A stretch of 48,521 nucleotides of DNA from a virus: positions 1 through 48,521 of the IMG/VR virus record IMGVR_UViG_3300010396_000015; one strand, 5' to 3'. Positions 1 to 6,188 of this stretch are shown here, piece after piece. Every line of letters begins with the position of its first letter. Positions within the stretch are counted from its first letter, which is position 1. The notes under the pieces are model-generated. The model was not told the origin of the DNA. It did no database searches and saw nothing but the letters and a program-made list of their open reading frames with translations. Made by a program: the position numbers and the translations under genes.

Positions 1-123
1 AAGGAAAAAACCTGACAAAATGGGTTAAGGTGGCGCGCCCCTCCGCGCGATTTGCCCCTCCCACGGTCCCGAAATGATTATCGTTACCATCCAGGTCCGC
101 AACGTGGTGCGCTGCGATGGGCT
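1..123. repeat. Direct terminal repeat, left copy
   Basis: The first 123 bases are identical to the last 123 (48399-48521). This is what an assembler leaves when a circular or circularly permuted, terminally redundant genome is closed, so the unit genome is 48,398 bp. An exact physical terminal repeat is the alternative, but the position inside non-coding DNA between divergent operons does not decide it. A short GC hairpin (GCGCG 33-37 with CGCGC 44-48) lies within it. Confidence 0.95.
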
Positions 124-146
124 ACAGCCACGTGGTGCAGTGCGAT
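102..146 (+). repeat. Imperfect 17-bp direct repeat, period 28
   Basis: ACGTGGTGCGCTGCGAT (102-118) is followed 28 bp later by ACGTGGTGCAGTGCGAT (130-146), differing at two adjacent positions. The two copies lie in the divergent intergenic region upstream of the early genes. Paired direct repeats with this spacing fit a protein-binding site (operator or iteron pair), which is inference only. Confidence 0.6.
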
Positions 147-252
147 CCCAATGTCAAGCAATCTTCACATAACTTAACACACGAACGCTGGCAATCGCGG
201 CGCACCATATGGTAGCCTGGCGCCGTTGGCAAACGAAACGGGAGAGACAGAG

Positions 253-489
253 ATGAGGAAGTCAGATCAAGTCATCATCGCAATCCGCGATGGCGGCGGC
301 ACGCAGGCCGAACAGCGGGCCGTGTTGGATCAGGCGTTGCGCGTCATCGCCGAGGCACGGAATCTGGTGGCTGCAGCCTTCGACTACGGCACCACTGGTC
401 ACGGCGCACACACGGACGCGGCGCATGAGGCATTGAACTCCCTCGACATCGCTGCGTCTTGCTGCGTGACCATGCATGAGGATTGTTAG
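253..489 (+). CDS. Small early phage protein, unknown function
   Basis: A 78-residue protein beginning MRKSDQVIIAIRDGGG. The frame is open from a TTG at 226, but the ATG at 253 follows a purine-rich GGGAGAGACAGAG and is the better start. It is mostly helical by appearance (AEQRAVLDQALRVIAEAR) and ends with a Cys pair (SCCVTMHEDC). No domain is recognised. It is the first gene of the plus-strand region, and a promoter begins right at its stop codon, so it is probably its own short transcript or a leader of the next one. Small first genes in phages often act on the host, but nothing here shows that. Confidence 0.65.
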   Translation: MRKSDQVIIAIRDGGGTQAEQRAVLDQALRVIAEARNLVAAAFDYGTTGHGAHTDAAHEALNSLDIAASCCVTMHEDC

Positions 490-518
490 TTGACATCATT
501 GTGGGGGTTTGCTAACCT
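490..518 (+). promoter_or_regulatory. Sigma70-like promoter
   Basis: TTGACA (490-495), a 17-bp spacer, then TAACCT (513-518). The -35 is perfect and the -10 is weak. It directly precedes the gene at 557, whose ribosome-binding site is at 546. The TTGACA begins at the stop codon of the preceding gene. It is the weakest of the four plus-strand promoters. Confidence 0.5.
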
Positions 519-556
519 CCACACTAATGGCAATTACGCCAGATCGGGAGACCCAC

Positions 557-1060
557 ATGGCTACTATCAAGGTTGATGTCAATGCCTCGGTGAGGCAGAT
601 TGTGTTCAGTGTCGCAGGTGCAGGCGAGACCACGCTGCATTGTGAGAGGCTTTCGGGCGAGGTGATGGAGTATGCAGCGTTGCATGGGTTGAAGCAGCGG
701 ATTGCAGATGCAGCGGCGCTTTCACGGGACGACACGACAGGCAAGCCAGCAACACCCGCAGAGAAACTCGCTGCGATGCAACAGCTGGTGGACTTTTACG
801 AAACTGGCACAAAGGAGTGGAATCGTAAGCGGGAAGGGGGTTCGCGAGTTTCGTCTGACGTGGGGATTCTCACTCGGGCGCTCGTTGAACTGCGACCTGA
901 GAAGTCTCGGGAGTCGATTGAGACTTACGTTGCGAATCTCAAGGCGAATGAGGTTCGCGCCTTGCTCGGGCATGGAGCAGTGAAAGTCATCGCCGATCGT
1001 ATTCGCGAGGAGGCTGGGAAGGGTATCGATGCAGATGCCTTGCTGAATGGGTTAGTCTGA
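557..1060 (+). CDS. Early phage protein, paralogue of the 4765-5328 product
   Basis: A 167-residue protein of unknown function. The ATG at 557 has the strong start signal GGGAGACCCAC just upstream; an earlier ATG at 509 has none. Residues about 80-167 match the C-terminal half of the product at 4765-5328: both have EWNxxREGG, then a helix ending RALVEL/V, then a Ser-containing Y-x3-L segment, and both end in D-[AT]-DALLxxL. Both genes follow a TTGAC promoter. This suggests a duplicated pair, perhaps an expressed-early virion-independent protein. Neighbouring DNA downstream is a 409-bp non-coding stretch. No catalytic motif is visible. Confidence 0.8.
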   Translation: MATIKVDVNASVRQIVFSVAGAGETTLHCERLSGEVMEYAALHGLKQRIADAAALSRDDTTGKPATPAEKLAAMQQLVDFYETGTKEWNRKREGGSRVSSDVGILTRALVELRPEKSRESIETYVANLKANEVRALLGHGAVKVIADRIREEAGKGIDADALLNGLV

Positions 1061-1193
1061 GGGAGACTGGGGATGGTGGGAACCTTCAACCATCATCCCC
1101 ATCCATCCCATGACGAACAACAACGTGGGGGTGCCCCAAACATTACCTGATTGCCTTCCTTACGTATGACTACATTTGATCCAAGGTTCCGAC

Positions 1194-1256
1194 ATTCTAA
1201 GGTTTTATTATTAAATATTTTTTTTTTAAAAGACTAGAATCAGGGAACCTTAGAAT
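1194..1256. repeat. 11-bp inverted repeat flanking an AT-rich core
   Basis: ATTCTAAGGTT (1194-1204) is the exact reverse complement of AACCTTAGAAT (1246-1256). The 41-bp interior is strongly AT-rich with a T10 run, unlike the GC-rich surroundings. A long T-run after a hairpin could be a terminator, but here the T-run is in the loop. A melting region of an origin or a protein-bound control site fits better; this is inference. Confidence 0.65.
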
Positions 1257-1320
1257 TCCGGGTACCATTGCGTAACTGGATCACTGAGTATCAGATGGGG
1301 TATTTGGGTGGGGGTCACGT

Positions 1321-1360
1321 TGTTGTCCGTCATGGGCGAGGGGTTGATTATAGGACAACA
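1321..1360. promoter_or_regulatory. Operator-like 8-bp inverted repeat
   Basis: TGTTGTCC (1321-1328) and GGACAACA (1353-1360) are perfect inverted half-sites separated by 24 bp. The right half ends 7 bp before the -35 box at 1368, a usual place for a transcription regulator to bind. No protein partner can be named; the HTH protein at 1684 is a candidate because it lies in the operon. Confidence 0.35.
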
Positions 1361-1367
1361 CCCTTGG

Positions 1368-1396
1368 TTGACACATGGGGGAGTTTATGGTATGGT
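1368..1396 (+). promoter_or_regulatory. Strong sigma70-like promoter
   Basis: TTGACA (1368-1373), 17-bp spacer, TATGGT (1391-1396). The -35 is preceded by CCCTTGG, giving CCCTTGGTTGACA, identical to 5468-5480 and near-identical to 4659-4671. It drives the gene cluster starting at 1470. Confidence 0.75.
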
Positions 1397-1469
1397 GTGG
1401 GTTCGCCGCCGACATGGCGCGGATCTGAGGTACATACCAGTGGACAGCATCGAGCACTTTCCAGGTGGA

Positions 1470-1697
1470 ACTATGTTCAGCGGGCCGAAGGCCGTTGAGA
1501 TATTCCGCTTGCACGCGTTAGCCAGCGCTCTATCGCTTGAGACCAAAGGCATTCGTTTGAGTAAGGGCAGGTCAGCCCTCAAAGCAGCGAAGCTCGCCAC
1601 AGGGCTTCGCAGCAACGATCGCCTCAAGCATATCGCTCGGATCGCTGTGATGCTTGAGGGACTTAAGCGAGAGGTAGTGGTTAATGAGCAAGAATAA
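1470..1697 (+). CDS. Small basic phage protein, unknown
   Basis: A 75-residue, Lys/Arg-rich, helical-looking protein beginning MFSGPKAVEIF. The same frame is open from 1308, but the promoter at 1368-1396 lies within that extension and an AGGTGGA ribosome-binding site precedes the ATG at 1470. Its charge suggests nucleic-acid contact, which is only inference. Its last codons overlap the next gene by 14 bp, so the two are probably translated together. It is the first gene of the operon running to 4649. Confidence 0.65.
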   Translation, partial: TMFSGPKAVEIFRLHALASALSLETKGIRLSKGRSALKAAKLATGLRSNDRLKHIARIAVMLEGLKREVVVNEQE

Positions 1698-2253
1698 CAA
1701 AAAGTTCAACATGGAGATAGTTGCGCAGATCCGCGCTGACTACGCCAGGGGTATGAGTCAAGGGCAGTTGTCCAGGGCTTACCGCGCGTCGATCACGACT
1801 ATTGGGAGGATTGTGCGTAACGAGTCCTGGCAAGATGATGATTATGACGAGGGTGAGGCAAAGGCTGGGGTTAAGGCACCAGTGCTTACGCTAGAGGAAT
1901 CACGAGCTGCTATGCAAAGGCTCTGGGAGATGCAGCAGCGATTGGAAGCGGATAAACAAAAGCCATCTGGGATTGACTGGGATAATCCGATACCGACGAC
2001 TGTGGTTACAAGGCCGACGGTTGTGCCAGAGGTTACACCAGAGGCTATTGCGAAACGAACTGAGGCTGACGCAGCGTTACAGTTGACGTTGGCCGAACGC
2101 ACAGGACTCGGGCTGGATGAGATCAAGCGTAGGTGGACTGATTGCAAGGGCGATCGGGAGGCCATTGCGAGGTTGGTTAATGAGTTGCACCGACCAGTAC
2201 CATTGGTTGAAGTTAAACTCGAGACGTTTCTTAACGAAGGAGACCCACAATGA
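1684..2253 (+). CDS. HTH DNA-binding protein (resolvase/homeodomain-like HTH)
   Basis: A 189-residue protein. Residues about 9-46 form a clear helix-turn-helix of the type seen at the end of resolvases and in phage regulators: EIVAQIRADYARGMSQGQL is followed by a recognition-helix-like TTIGRIVRNESW. The rest is acidic and Pro/Val-rich (about 50-115), then helical with WTDCKGDREAIARLVNELH, which may be an interaction part. It probably binds phage or host DNA as a regulator, and the inverted repeats upstream (1194-1256, 1321-1360) are possible targets. It overlaps the next gene by ATGA, with AAGGAGACCCACA near its 3' end serving as that gene's ribosome-binding site. Confidence 0.75.
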   Translation: MSKNNKKFNMEIVAQIRADYARGMSQGQLSRAYRASITTIGRIVRNESWQDDDYDEGEAKAGVKAPVLTLEESRAAMQRLWEMQQRLEADKQKPSGIDWDNPIPTTVVTRPTVVPEVTPEAIAKRTEADAALQLTLAERTGLGLDEIKRRWTDCKGDREAIARLVNELHRPVPLVEVKLETFLNEGDPQ

Positions 2254-2453
2254 CGAATCCACTCATATCCGCTGAGCAGTTGGAGATCGACCGCCAGGCG
2301 GTAGAGATCGAGCGGCTGCGCGCGGCGCTGGGGCAAATAGCGCGACCGGGTGACTTCACGCTGCCAGCCGAGATTGCCCGCGAGGCATTGGCCCACGAGT
2401 CATACGGTGATGAAGAACCAAAGGTGCCGGGGTGCCACAGATACGAGCCATGA
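2250..2453 (+). CDS. Small phage protein, unknown
   Basis: A 67-residue protein starting MTNPLISAEQLEIDRQ. It has a short coiled-coil-like helix (EIDRQAVEIERLRAALGQIA) followed by a PGDFTLPAEIAREAL segment and a polar tail. The helix plus P..A.IAR-AL layout occurs in many small phage hypothetical proteins. Start is fixed by AAGGAGACCCACA and by the ATGA overlap with the HTH gene. No function can be named. Confidence 0.65.
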   Translation: MTNPLISAEQLEIDRQAVEIERLRAALGQIARPGDFTLPAEIAREALAHESYGDEEPKVPGCHRYEP

Positions 2454-2485
2454 AGCCCTCATCAAAAACATACTGGAGAGACCCT

Positions 2486-2791
2486 ATGGTTAAGGCATAT
2501 GATGAACTCACCACTTCCGAGCGTGTTCGCTTGCACATGGAAGATGGGGAGTATGATAAGGCAATGAACCTTGTCGAGGACCTTGAAGAAATGGAATGGC
2601 AGATGCGGGATGATCTCGCCAGGGCGAATAGTCGCATTCGAACGCTTGAGCAGGGGTTGATCCAGGCCAAGCACGACCTCGACTCGATTATCTGGTACGC
2701 GGAGAAAGGCCTCGCGTCACTCGAGAGCCTGGAGACCAGGGTGGAAGAGGTAAGGTTGGAGTTCAACGGTGACTTAAGTGAGTTGATCTAA
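2486..2791 (+). CDS. Coiled-coil phage protein, unknown
   Basis: About 101 residues, acidic and almost wholly helical, with a long coiled coil (ERVRLHMEDGEYDKAMNLV..., RANSRIRTLEQGLIQAKHDL). The ATG at 2486 follows GGAGAGACCCT, a variant of the start signal used in this region. An ATG at 2450 overlapping the previous stop (ATGA) would add 12 residues and cannot be excluded. Its stop overlaps the next start (TAATG). Function unknown; a structural or adaptor role would fit a coiled coil. Confidence 0.65.
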   Translation: MVKAYDELTTSERVRLHMEDGEYDKAMNLVEDLEEMEWQMRDDLARANSRIRTLEQGLIQAKHDLDSIIWYAEKGLASLESLETRVEEVRLEFNGDLSELI

Positions 2792-2970
2792 TGACTTACG
2801 AGGAAAAACACCTTGCGTTAATCACTTATCTCAAGGTCAAGGTCCAGGAACATGACTGGCACGCGGTGAGTGACGCAGCGAATGATTTGAGGGTGATGGA
2901 AGCTGAGCACAGCATTTATCGAACAATGCAGTTGTTTACAAAAGGAGACCCAAATGTCGATTCTAGATGA
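2791..2970 (+). CDS. Small helical phage protein, unknown
   Basis: A 59-residue ORF (MTYEEKHLALITYLKVKVQE...) that starts at the TAATG overlap with the preceding gene and runs 17 bp into the helicase gene. The ribosome-binding site of the helicase gene (AAAGGAGACCCAA) is inside its 3' end. It is mostly helical and amphipathic with several acidic residues. No recognisable family motif. Support comes from the tight packing and sensible composition rather than from homology. Confidence 0.55.
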   Translation: MTYEEKHLALITYLKVKVQEHDWHAVSDAANDLRVMEAEHSIYRTMQLFTKGDPNVDSR

Positions 2971-4414
2971 AGCAGTGATGGTGGACGATCCGCCGCGGAG
3001 GGACTGGTCGGAGTACCAGGGGAATATCTTTGAGGCTGTACATAAACAGTTCGATAACCTAATCGTTCAAGCAGTTGCAGGTAGTGGCGAAACCACCACG
3101 CTGGTTGAGGCCACCACGTTTGTCAGCGGCTCAGCGTTGTTCCTTGCCTTTAACAAGGGTATTGCCGAAGAGTTACGTTCACGTACCTCGATTGATTGTA
3201 AGACCATGAATGCCCTTGGGCATCAGGTCTGGCGCCAGGAGATGCCCCATGCGAAGCTCGACGCGAAGAAACTGGACTCGATCATTGCGAGGTTTCCAGA
3301 CGAGAGCTTTCGCAAGGAATTCGGCTACACCATCAAGCGAGCTGTCGGCTTGGCAAAGAACTGCGCGTTCGGTATTGGGCGCGAGGCAGAGTTACAGGAC
3401 TTCGCAGAGTTGATTGATTCGTACCTGGATGTGGATTCGACGAGGTTGCAAGATGTTGCGCTGGCATCGCTCTCTGTGTTCGAGCAATCCCTTTCTGAAC
3501 TTGAGACGTTCGACTTCGATGATCAACTCTATGTACCACTTGCACAAGGCTGGGCTTATCCCACTTACTGGACTGTATTTGTGGATGAGTGCCAAGACCT
3601 CTCGCCGATCCAGCACCTTATGCTTGCGAATATGCAAACACTGGGCTCGAGGATCATCGCAGTGGGGGACCGAAACCAAGGCATTTATGGCTTTCGCGGC
3701 GCAGCACACGATTCAATGGACTTGCTCAAATCACGATTCAGCATGGTTGAGCTTCCTCTGTCCATTAGCTATCGCTGCGCACAGCGGATCGTTGAGGAGG
3801 CTCAGATGTACTCTGAGCACATCCAGGCAAGGCCGAATGCTCCACTTGGCGCTGTACGTTACACTCGGGACGACGAAGCCGACCCAGAGATCTTCGTCAA
3901 CCAGTTGATTCTCTGTCGTAACAACGCCCCGATGTTCCGGGCGATCATGCGTCACATTCGCCAGCGTAAGCCCTGCCGTGTCCTCTCAAACTTCCTCGAG
4001 GGTTTTCAAGGCTTCATACGAAAGTTCAAAGGCGAGGACACTCGGGCGATCCGGCAGCAACTCGACAAATGGTATCTCAAGGAGAAGGAAAGTGCTGAGA
4101 ACAAAGGCTTCCGGGGGAAAGTCGCTGCGCTGGCGGACAAATACGAAACAGTGGCGTTATTCTGCGAAGAGTACCGGACGAAACAGGAGATCTTGGACAC
4201 AGTATATAAACTCTCTCAATGTGCAACCGGACCCTTGTTCAGCACAATCCACAAAGCCAAGGGCCTTGAGCATCAGTCGGTGCATATACTGCGGCCGGAT
4301 CTGATGCCGGCCTTCTATGCCACTTCCAAAGAGCAACTCCAACAAGAGTCTAACCTCACCTATGTCGCCATCACAAGGGCAATCGATAACCTCACCTGGG
4401 GAGAGCGCCGATGA
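2954..4414 (+). CDS. UvrD/PcrA-type superfamily 1 helicase with altered Walker A
   Basis: A 486-residue SF1A helicase. Motifs are in order: Q-motif-like YQGNIFEAV (21-29), Walker A AVAGSGETTTL (40-50), Walker B VFVDECQD (208-215), motif III GDRNQGIYGFRGA (238-250), motif V TIHKAKGLEH and motif VI YVAITRA near the C-terminus. The family uses ATP to unwind DNA 3' to 5' in repair, recombination or replication. The invariant Walker A lysine (AGSGKT) is glutamate here (residue 46, codon GAA at 3089-3091), one base from AAA, while all other motifs look intact. Either the enzyme has lost or changed ATP use, or this is a point mutation or sequencing error. The start is fixed by AAAGGAGACCCAA. The 3' end overlaps the next gene by ATGA. 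Confidence 0.92.
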   Translation: MSILDEAVMVDDPPRRDWSEYQGNIFEAVHKQFDNLIVQAVAGSGETTTLVEATTFVSGSALFLAFNKGIAEELRSRTSIDCKTMNALGHQVWRQEMPHAKLDAKKLDSIIARFPDESFRKEFGYTIKRAVGLAKNCAFGIGREAELQDFAELIDSYLDVDSTRLQDVALASLSVFEQSLSELETFDFDDQLYVPLAQGWAYPTYWTVFVDECQDLSPIQHLMLANMQTLGSRIIAVGDRNQGIYGFRGAAHDSMDLLKSRFSMVELPLSISYRCAQRIVEEAQMYSEHIQARPNAPLGAVRYTRDDEADPEIFVNQLILCRNNAPMFRAIMRHIRQRKPCRVLSNFLEGFQGFIRKFKGEDTRAIRQQLDKWYLKEKESAENKGFRGKVAALADKYETVALFCEEYRTKQEILDTVYKLSQCATGPLFSTIHKAKGLEHQSVHILRPDLMPAFYATSKEQLQQESNLTYVAITRAIDNLTWGERR

Positions 4415-4599
4415 CGCATTTCATAGCAGAGTCCCTTGTCTTCACTCGCTGGCTCGCTATTATGGGAGTGATACTCTGGTTTGGTGTGGCTGCGCTGATC
4501 TTCATCATCGCAAGCCTATCCTGGCTATGCCGCCAGATCCGTATCTGGACCTACCGCCACCTGACGAATCGAACGACGAAGAGCACAGGCCGCATCTAG
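4411..4599 (+). CDS. Small single-TM membrane protein
   Basis: A 62-residue protein with one clear transmembrane helix (about residues 13-38, WLAIMGVILWFGVAALIF) and a basic C-terminal tail (RQIRIWTYRHLTNRTTK), suggesting N-out/C-in topology with the tail in the cytoplasm. It starts at the ATGA overlap with the helicase gene. Small early phage membrane proteins can cause superinfection exclusion or alter the host envelope, but nothing in this one shows which. Its 3' part overlaps the acidic ORF at 4527. Confidence 0.6.
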   Translation: MTHFIAESLVFTRWLAIMGVILWFGVAALIFIIASLSWLCRQIRIWTYRHLTNRTTKSTGRI

Positions 4600-4649
4600 T
4601 TGAAACTGAAGACGAATGGGAACCGGACACGGATGAAGGCAATGAATAA
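4527..4649 (+). CDS. Possible nested acidic mini-protein
   Basis: A 40-residue, very acidic, Pro-rich ORF (MPPDPYLDLPPPDESNDEEH...), overlapping the 3' half of the membrane-protein gene in another frame and extending 50 bp beyond it. It fills the space up to the next promoter. It has no signal peptide or lipobox, so it is not an Rz1-type spanin. There is no strong ribosome-binding site. It could be real and translationally coupled, or chance. Confidence 0.3.
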   Translation: MPPDPYLDLPPPDESNDEEHRPHLVETEDEWEPDTDEGNE

Positions 4650-4665
4650 TCCTCCAAACCCTTTG

Positions 4666-4693
4666 TTGACTTCCCACAAACCCATGCGATAAT
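4666..4693 (+). promoter_or_regulatory. Sigma70-like promoter
   Basis: TTGACT (4666-4671), 16-bp spacer, GATAAT (4688-4693). The -35 carries the upstream extension CCCTTTG seen at the other two promoters of this region. It serves the paralogous early gene at 4765. Confidence 0.75.
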
Positions 4694-4764
4694 GCCCGTG
4701 TGGAATCGGTGGAGCGCCACAATTGTCAATCAAGGCTCGCCACTTGGTAAAAAGGATAAGGCTA

Positions 4765-5328
4765 ATGAACGCAGTTGCAAATGACGTTACCCCTTCGTCA
4801 AATGACGAACTGGTAACGATGTCCGATGGAAGACAGGTGACATTCGTCGGGAAGCGCAAGCTTCTCAAAGAGTCCATCATCGAGAATGGTCAGGTAACGG
4901 TGCGTTTGGACTTCCGCAATGGGAAGACCATTTCGTACGAGATCCCCGATCAGTTCGTTCTCCGCTTTGCCGGGCACGGGGCGGAACAGAAACTCGGTGA
5001 TGCGACGGCTGGAGAGCAGAACGTCGATGACATGGTGGAAGCCGTGGAGTCGGTGGTTCTGCAGCTCAACAAAGGCGAGTGGAATGCCCGCCGGGAGGGT
5101 GGCGCTGGTGGATTCGCAGGCGCGAGCGTGTTGCTCAGGGCCCTGGTGGAAGTCTCCGGCAAGCCGATCGAGCGAGTGCGAGAGTATCTCTCTGGTCTCA
5201 ACCAGAAGGAAAAGCTCGCCCTGCGACAGTCGCCGAAGCTCAAGCCCACGATCGAGCGGATCGAGGCGGAGAATGCTTCGAAGACCTCAGCCTCGGTGGA
5301 TACCGACGCGTTGCTGAGCGCGCTCTAA
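4765..5328 (+). CDS. Early phage protein, paralogue of the 557-1060 product
   Basis: A 187-residue protein (MNAVANDVTPSSND...). The ATG at 4765 follows AAGGATAAGG; an earlier TTG at 4723 lacks a good site. The N-terminal half looks beta-rich (DGRQVTFVGKRKLL, GQVTVRLDFRNGKTISYEIP), the C-terminal half shares EWNxRREGG...LLRALVEV and the DTDALLSAL ending with the product at 557-1060. It sits alone between a promoter (4666) and a terminator (5411), so it is a monocistronic unit, which implies high or separately timed expression. The family appears in many podophages without known function. Confidence 0.8.
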   Translation: MNAVANDVTPSSNDELVTMSDGRQVTFVGKRKLLKESIIENGQVTVRLDFRNGKTISYEIPDQFVLRFAGHGAEQKLGDATAGEQNVDDMVEAVESVVLQLNKGEWNARREGGAGGFAGASVLLRALVEVSGKPIERVREYLSGLNQKEKLALRQSPKLKPTIERIEAENASKTSASVDTDALLSAL

Positions 5329-5340
5329 TCTTGAGCGCAG

Positions 5341-5399
5341 CCTCGCTATCCACTCCCTGGTAGCGAGGAAGTCTGTGCCACGAGTGGGTCTCCTGGCAC
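5341..5399 (+). ncRNA. Two hairpins preceding the terminator (structured 3' UTR or small RNA)
   Basis: CCTCGCTA (5341-5348) pairs perfectly with TAGCGAGG (5361-5368), and GTGCCA (5375-5380) with TGGCAC (5394-5399). With the terminator stem that follows, three hairpins lie in about 100 bases of non-coding DNA. They may be an RNA-stabilising 3' UTR or a small RNA released from the transcript; no separate promoter is seen. Confidence 0.4.
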
Positions 5400-5410
5400 C
5401 GGCGGGACGA

Positions 5411-5442
5411 GGCCTCAGAGGTTCTCTCTGGGGCCTTTTCCT
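5411..5442 (+). terminator. Rho-independent terminator
   Basis: Stem GGCCTCAGAG / CTCTGGGGCC (one G-T pair) with a short loop, followed by TTTTCCTTT. It ends the transcript of the gene at 4765. Confidence 0.85.
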
Positions 5443-5474
5443 TTATCCCTTCCAATGAAACTCTAAACCCTTGG

Positions 5475-5503
5475 TTGACATGGGTGGGAGGTTGTGATAC
5501 TAT
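5475..5503 (+). promoter_or_regulatory. Sigma70-like promoter
   Basis: TTGACA (5475-5480), 17-bp spacer, TACTAT (5498-5503). The 13 bases CCCTTGGTTGACA (5468-5480) are identical to those at 1361-1373. It lies just after the terminator and opens the long replication operon starting at 5557. Confidence 0.78.
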
Positions 5504-5556
5504 ACGTGCGTTTCGTGAACCGAACCATACGTACACAACAAAGAGGGACCAAAACA

Positions 5557-5673
5557 ATGAAGCTCGAGCTCTTGATTATTTTGACAGGGATCGCGATTGC
5601 ACTCTGGTGGGGACTGCGCAAATCCCACCGAAGCTGGCCCACTGAGCAGCACCCATCGTACTTCCGGCAATAA
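5557..5673 (+). CDS. Tiny membrane protein
   Basis: A 38-residue ORF, MKLELLIILTGIAIALWWG followed by a polar basic tail. One hydrophobic helix covers residues 4-20. A GAGGGACC ribosome-binding site lies 6 bp upstream, and the ORF is the first after a good promoter, which supports it. Function unknown; small early membrane peptides are common in phages. The following gene starts 26 bp later. Confidence 0.55.
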   Translation: MKLELLIILTGIAIALWWGLRKSHRSWPTEQHPSYFRQ

Positions 5674-5699
5674 CCCAGCCAAGGGAGACCCACTCCATC

Positions 5700-6188
5700 A
5701 TGGAAGACCTAGATAACCTCCTCGCAGAGGCCCTTACAATCGCCATGCGTAACAAGCGGGGCCAGGGATCGGTAGCTCGCTTGCGCACCATTGGTGAGAC
5801 CTTGAATCAATCCTTCAACAACCCAGACAACTGGACTGCTCGAAGGATTTTGCATATCCTCCACAACAACCCAGAGGTAGGATCGCTTGGCTATTTCCAG
5901 GAACACATCCATCGCCAGAGCGGTGCACGCCGCCTTACCCGTTTGGAGTTCGAGCCATTGTACAGTGAGCTTGAGATCGTTACTGGCCGCGAGTGGTGCG
6001 GACCCCTTCAACACACCGTTGATCCTCCAACTGAGGGAGAGATTTCGGCAATTCGAGAGTATTGGCATCCCACTAGCCTTCGATTTGCCTGGAAGCATCT
6101 CCGAGGGGAGCGCCGCGTCAAGCCCATCACCAAGCCCCAGGTAGCAAACCGCACGCCTGAGCAGATGTTAAAGGAGTTATTTGCATGA
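5700..6188 (+). CDS. Phage protein, unknown
   Basis: A 162-residue protein, helical by appearance and weakly basic at the C-terminus (HLRGERRVKPITKPQ). AAGGGAGACCCACT is upstream but about 12 bp from the ATG, longer than at the other genes using this signal. It ends with RTPEQMLKELFA, a typical helix. No domain recognised. It overlaps the next gene by ATGA, so translation is coupled along the cluster 5700-7281. Confidence 0.65.
   Translation: MEDLDNLLAEALTIAMRNKRGQGSVARLRTIGETLNQSFNNPDNWTARRILHILHNNPEVGSLGYFQEHIHRQSGARRLTRLEFEPLYSELEIVTGREWCGPLQHTVDPPTEGEISAIREYWHPTSLRFAWKHLRGERRVKPITKPQVANRTPEQMLKELFA

Larger units (their letters stand above)
1..252. other. Non-coding leader of the plus-strand (early) region
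   Basis: No gene is supported here. Across the closed junction this joins 48235-48398 into one divergent intergenic region of about 416 bp. It holds the terminal repeat, a 17-bp imperfect direct repeat (102-146), and further out the ACGTAGAGAA repeats at 48346-48392. A -10-like TATGGT lies at 208-213, but no convincing -35 box is spaced to it, so the promoter of the first gene is not assigned. Confidence 0.6.
1061..1469. other. Non-coding, repeat-rich and AT-rich region (candidate origin/control region)
   Basis: No gene is supported in this stretch. It holds an imperfect hairpin GGGGATGGT...ACCATCATCCCC (1070-1100), three perfect copies of GGAACCTT (1079-1086, inverted 1183-1190, 1244-1251), an AT-rich core with ten T in a row (1218-1227), an 11-bp inverted repeat flanking that core, an 8-bp inverted repeat (1321-1360) and a good promoter (1368-1396). 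The frame that is open here from 1308 carries the promoter inside it, so translation from 1308 is unlikely. Confidence 0.6.

Noticed and set aside
546-556. GGGAGACCC resembles the initial transcribed bases of T7 promoters
   Set aside because: No T7-type -17 to -1 sequence lies upstream at any copy, no single-subunit RNA polymerase gene is present, and each copy sits at ribosome-binding-site distance from a start codon.
1308-1469. N-terminal extension of the 1470 gene to ATG 1308
   Set aside because: A consensus promoter (1368-1396) lies in it and the ATG at 1470 has a good ribosome-binding site.
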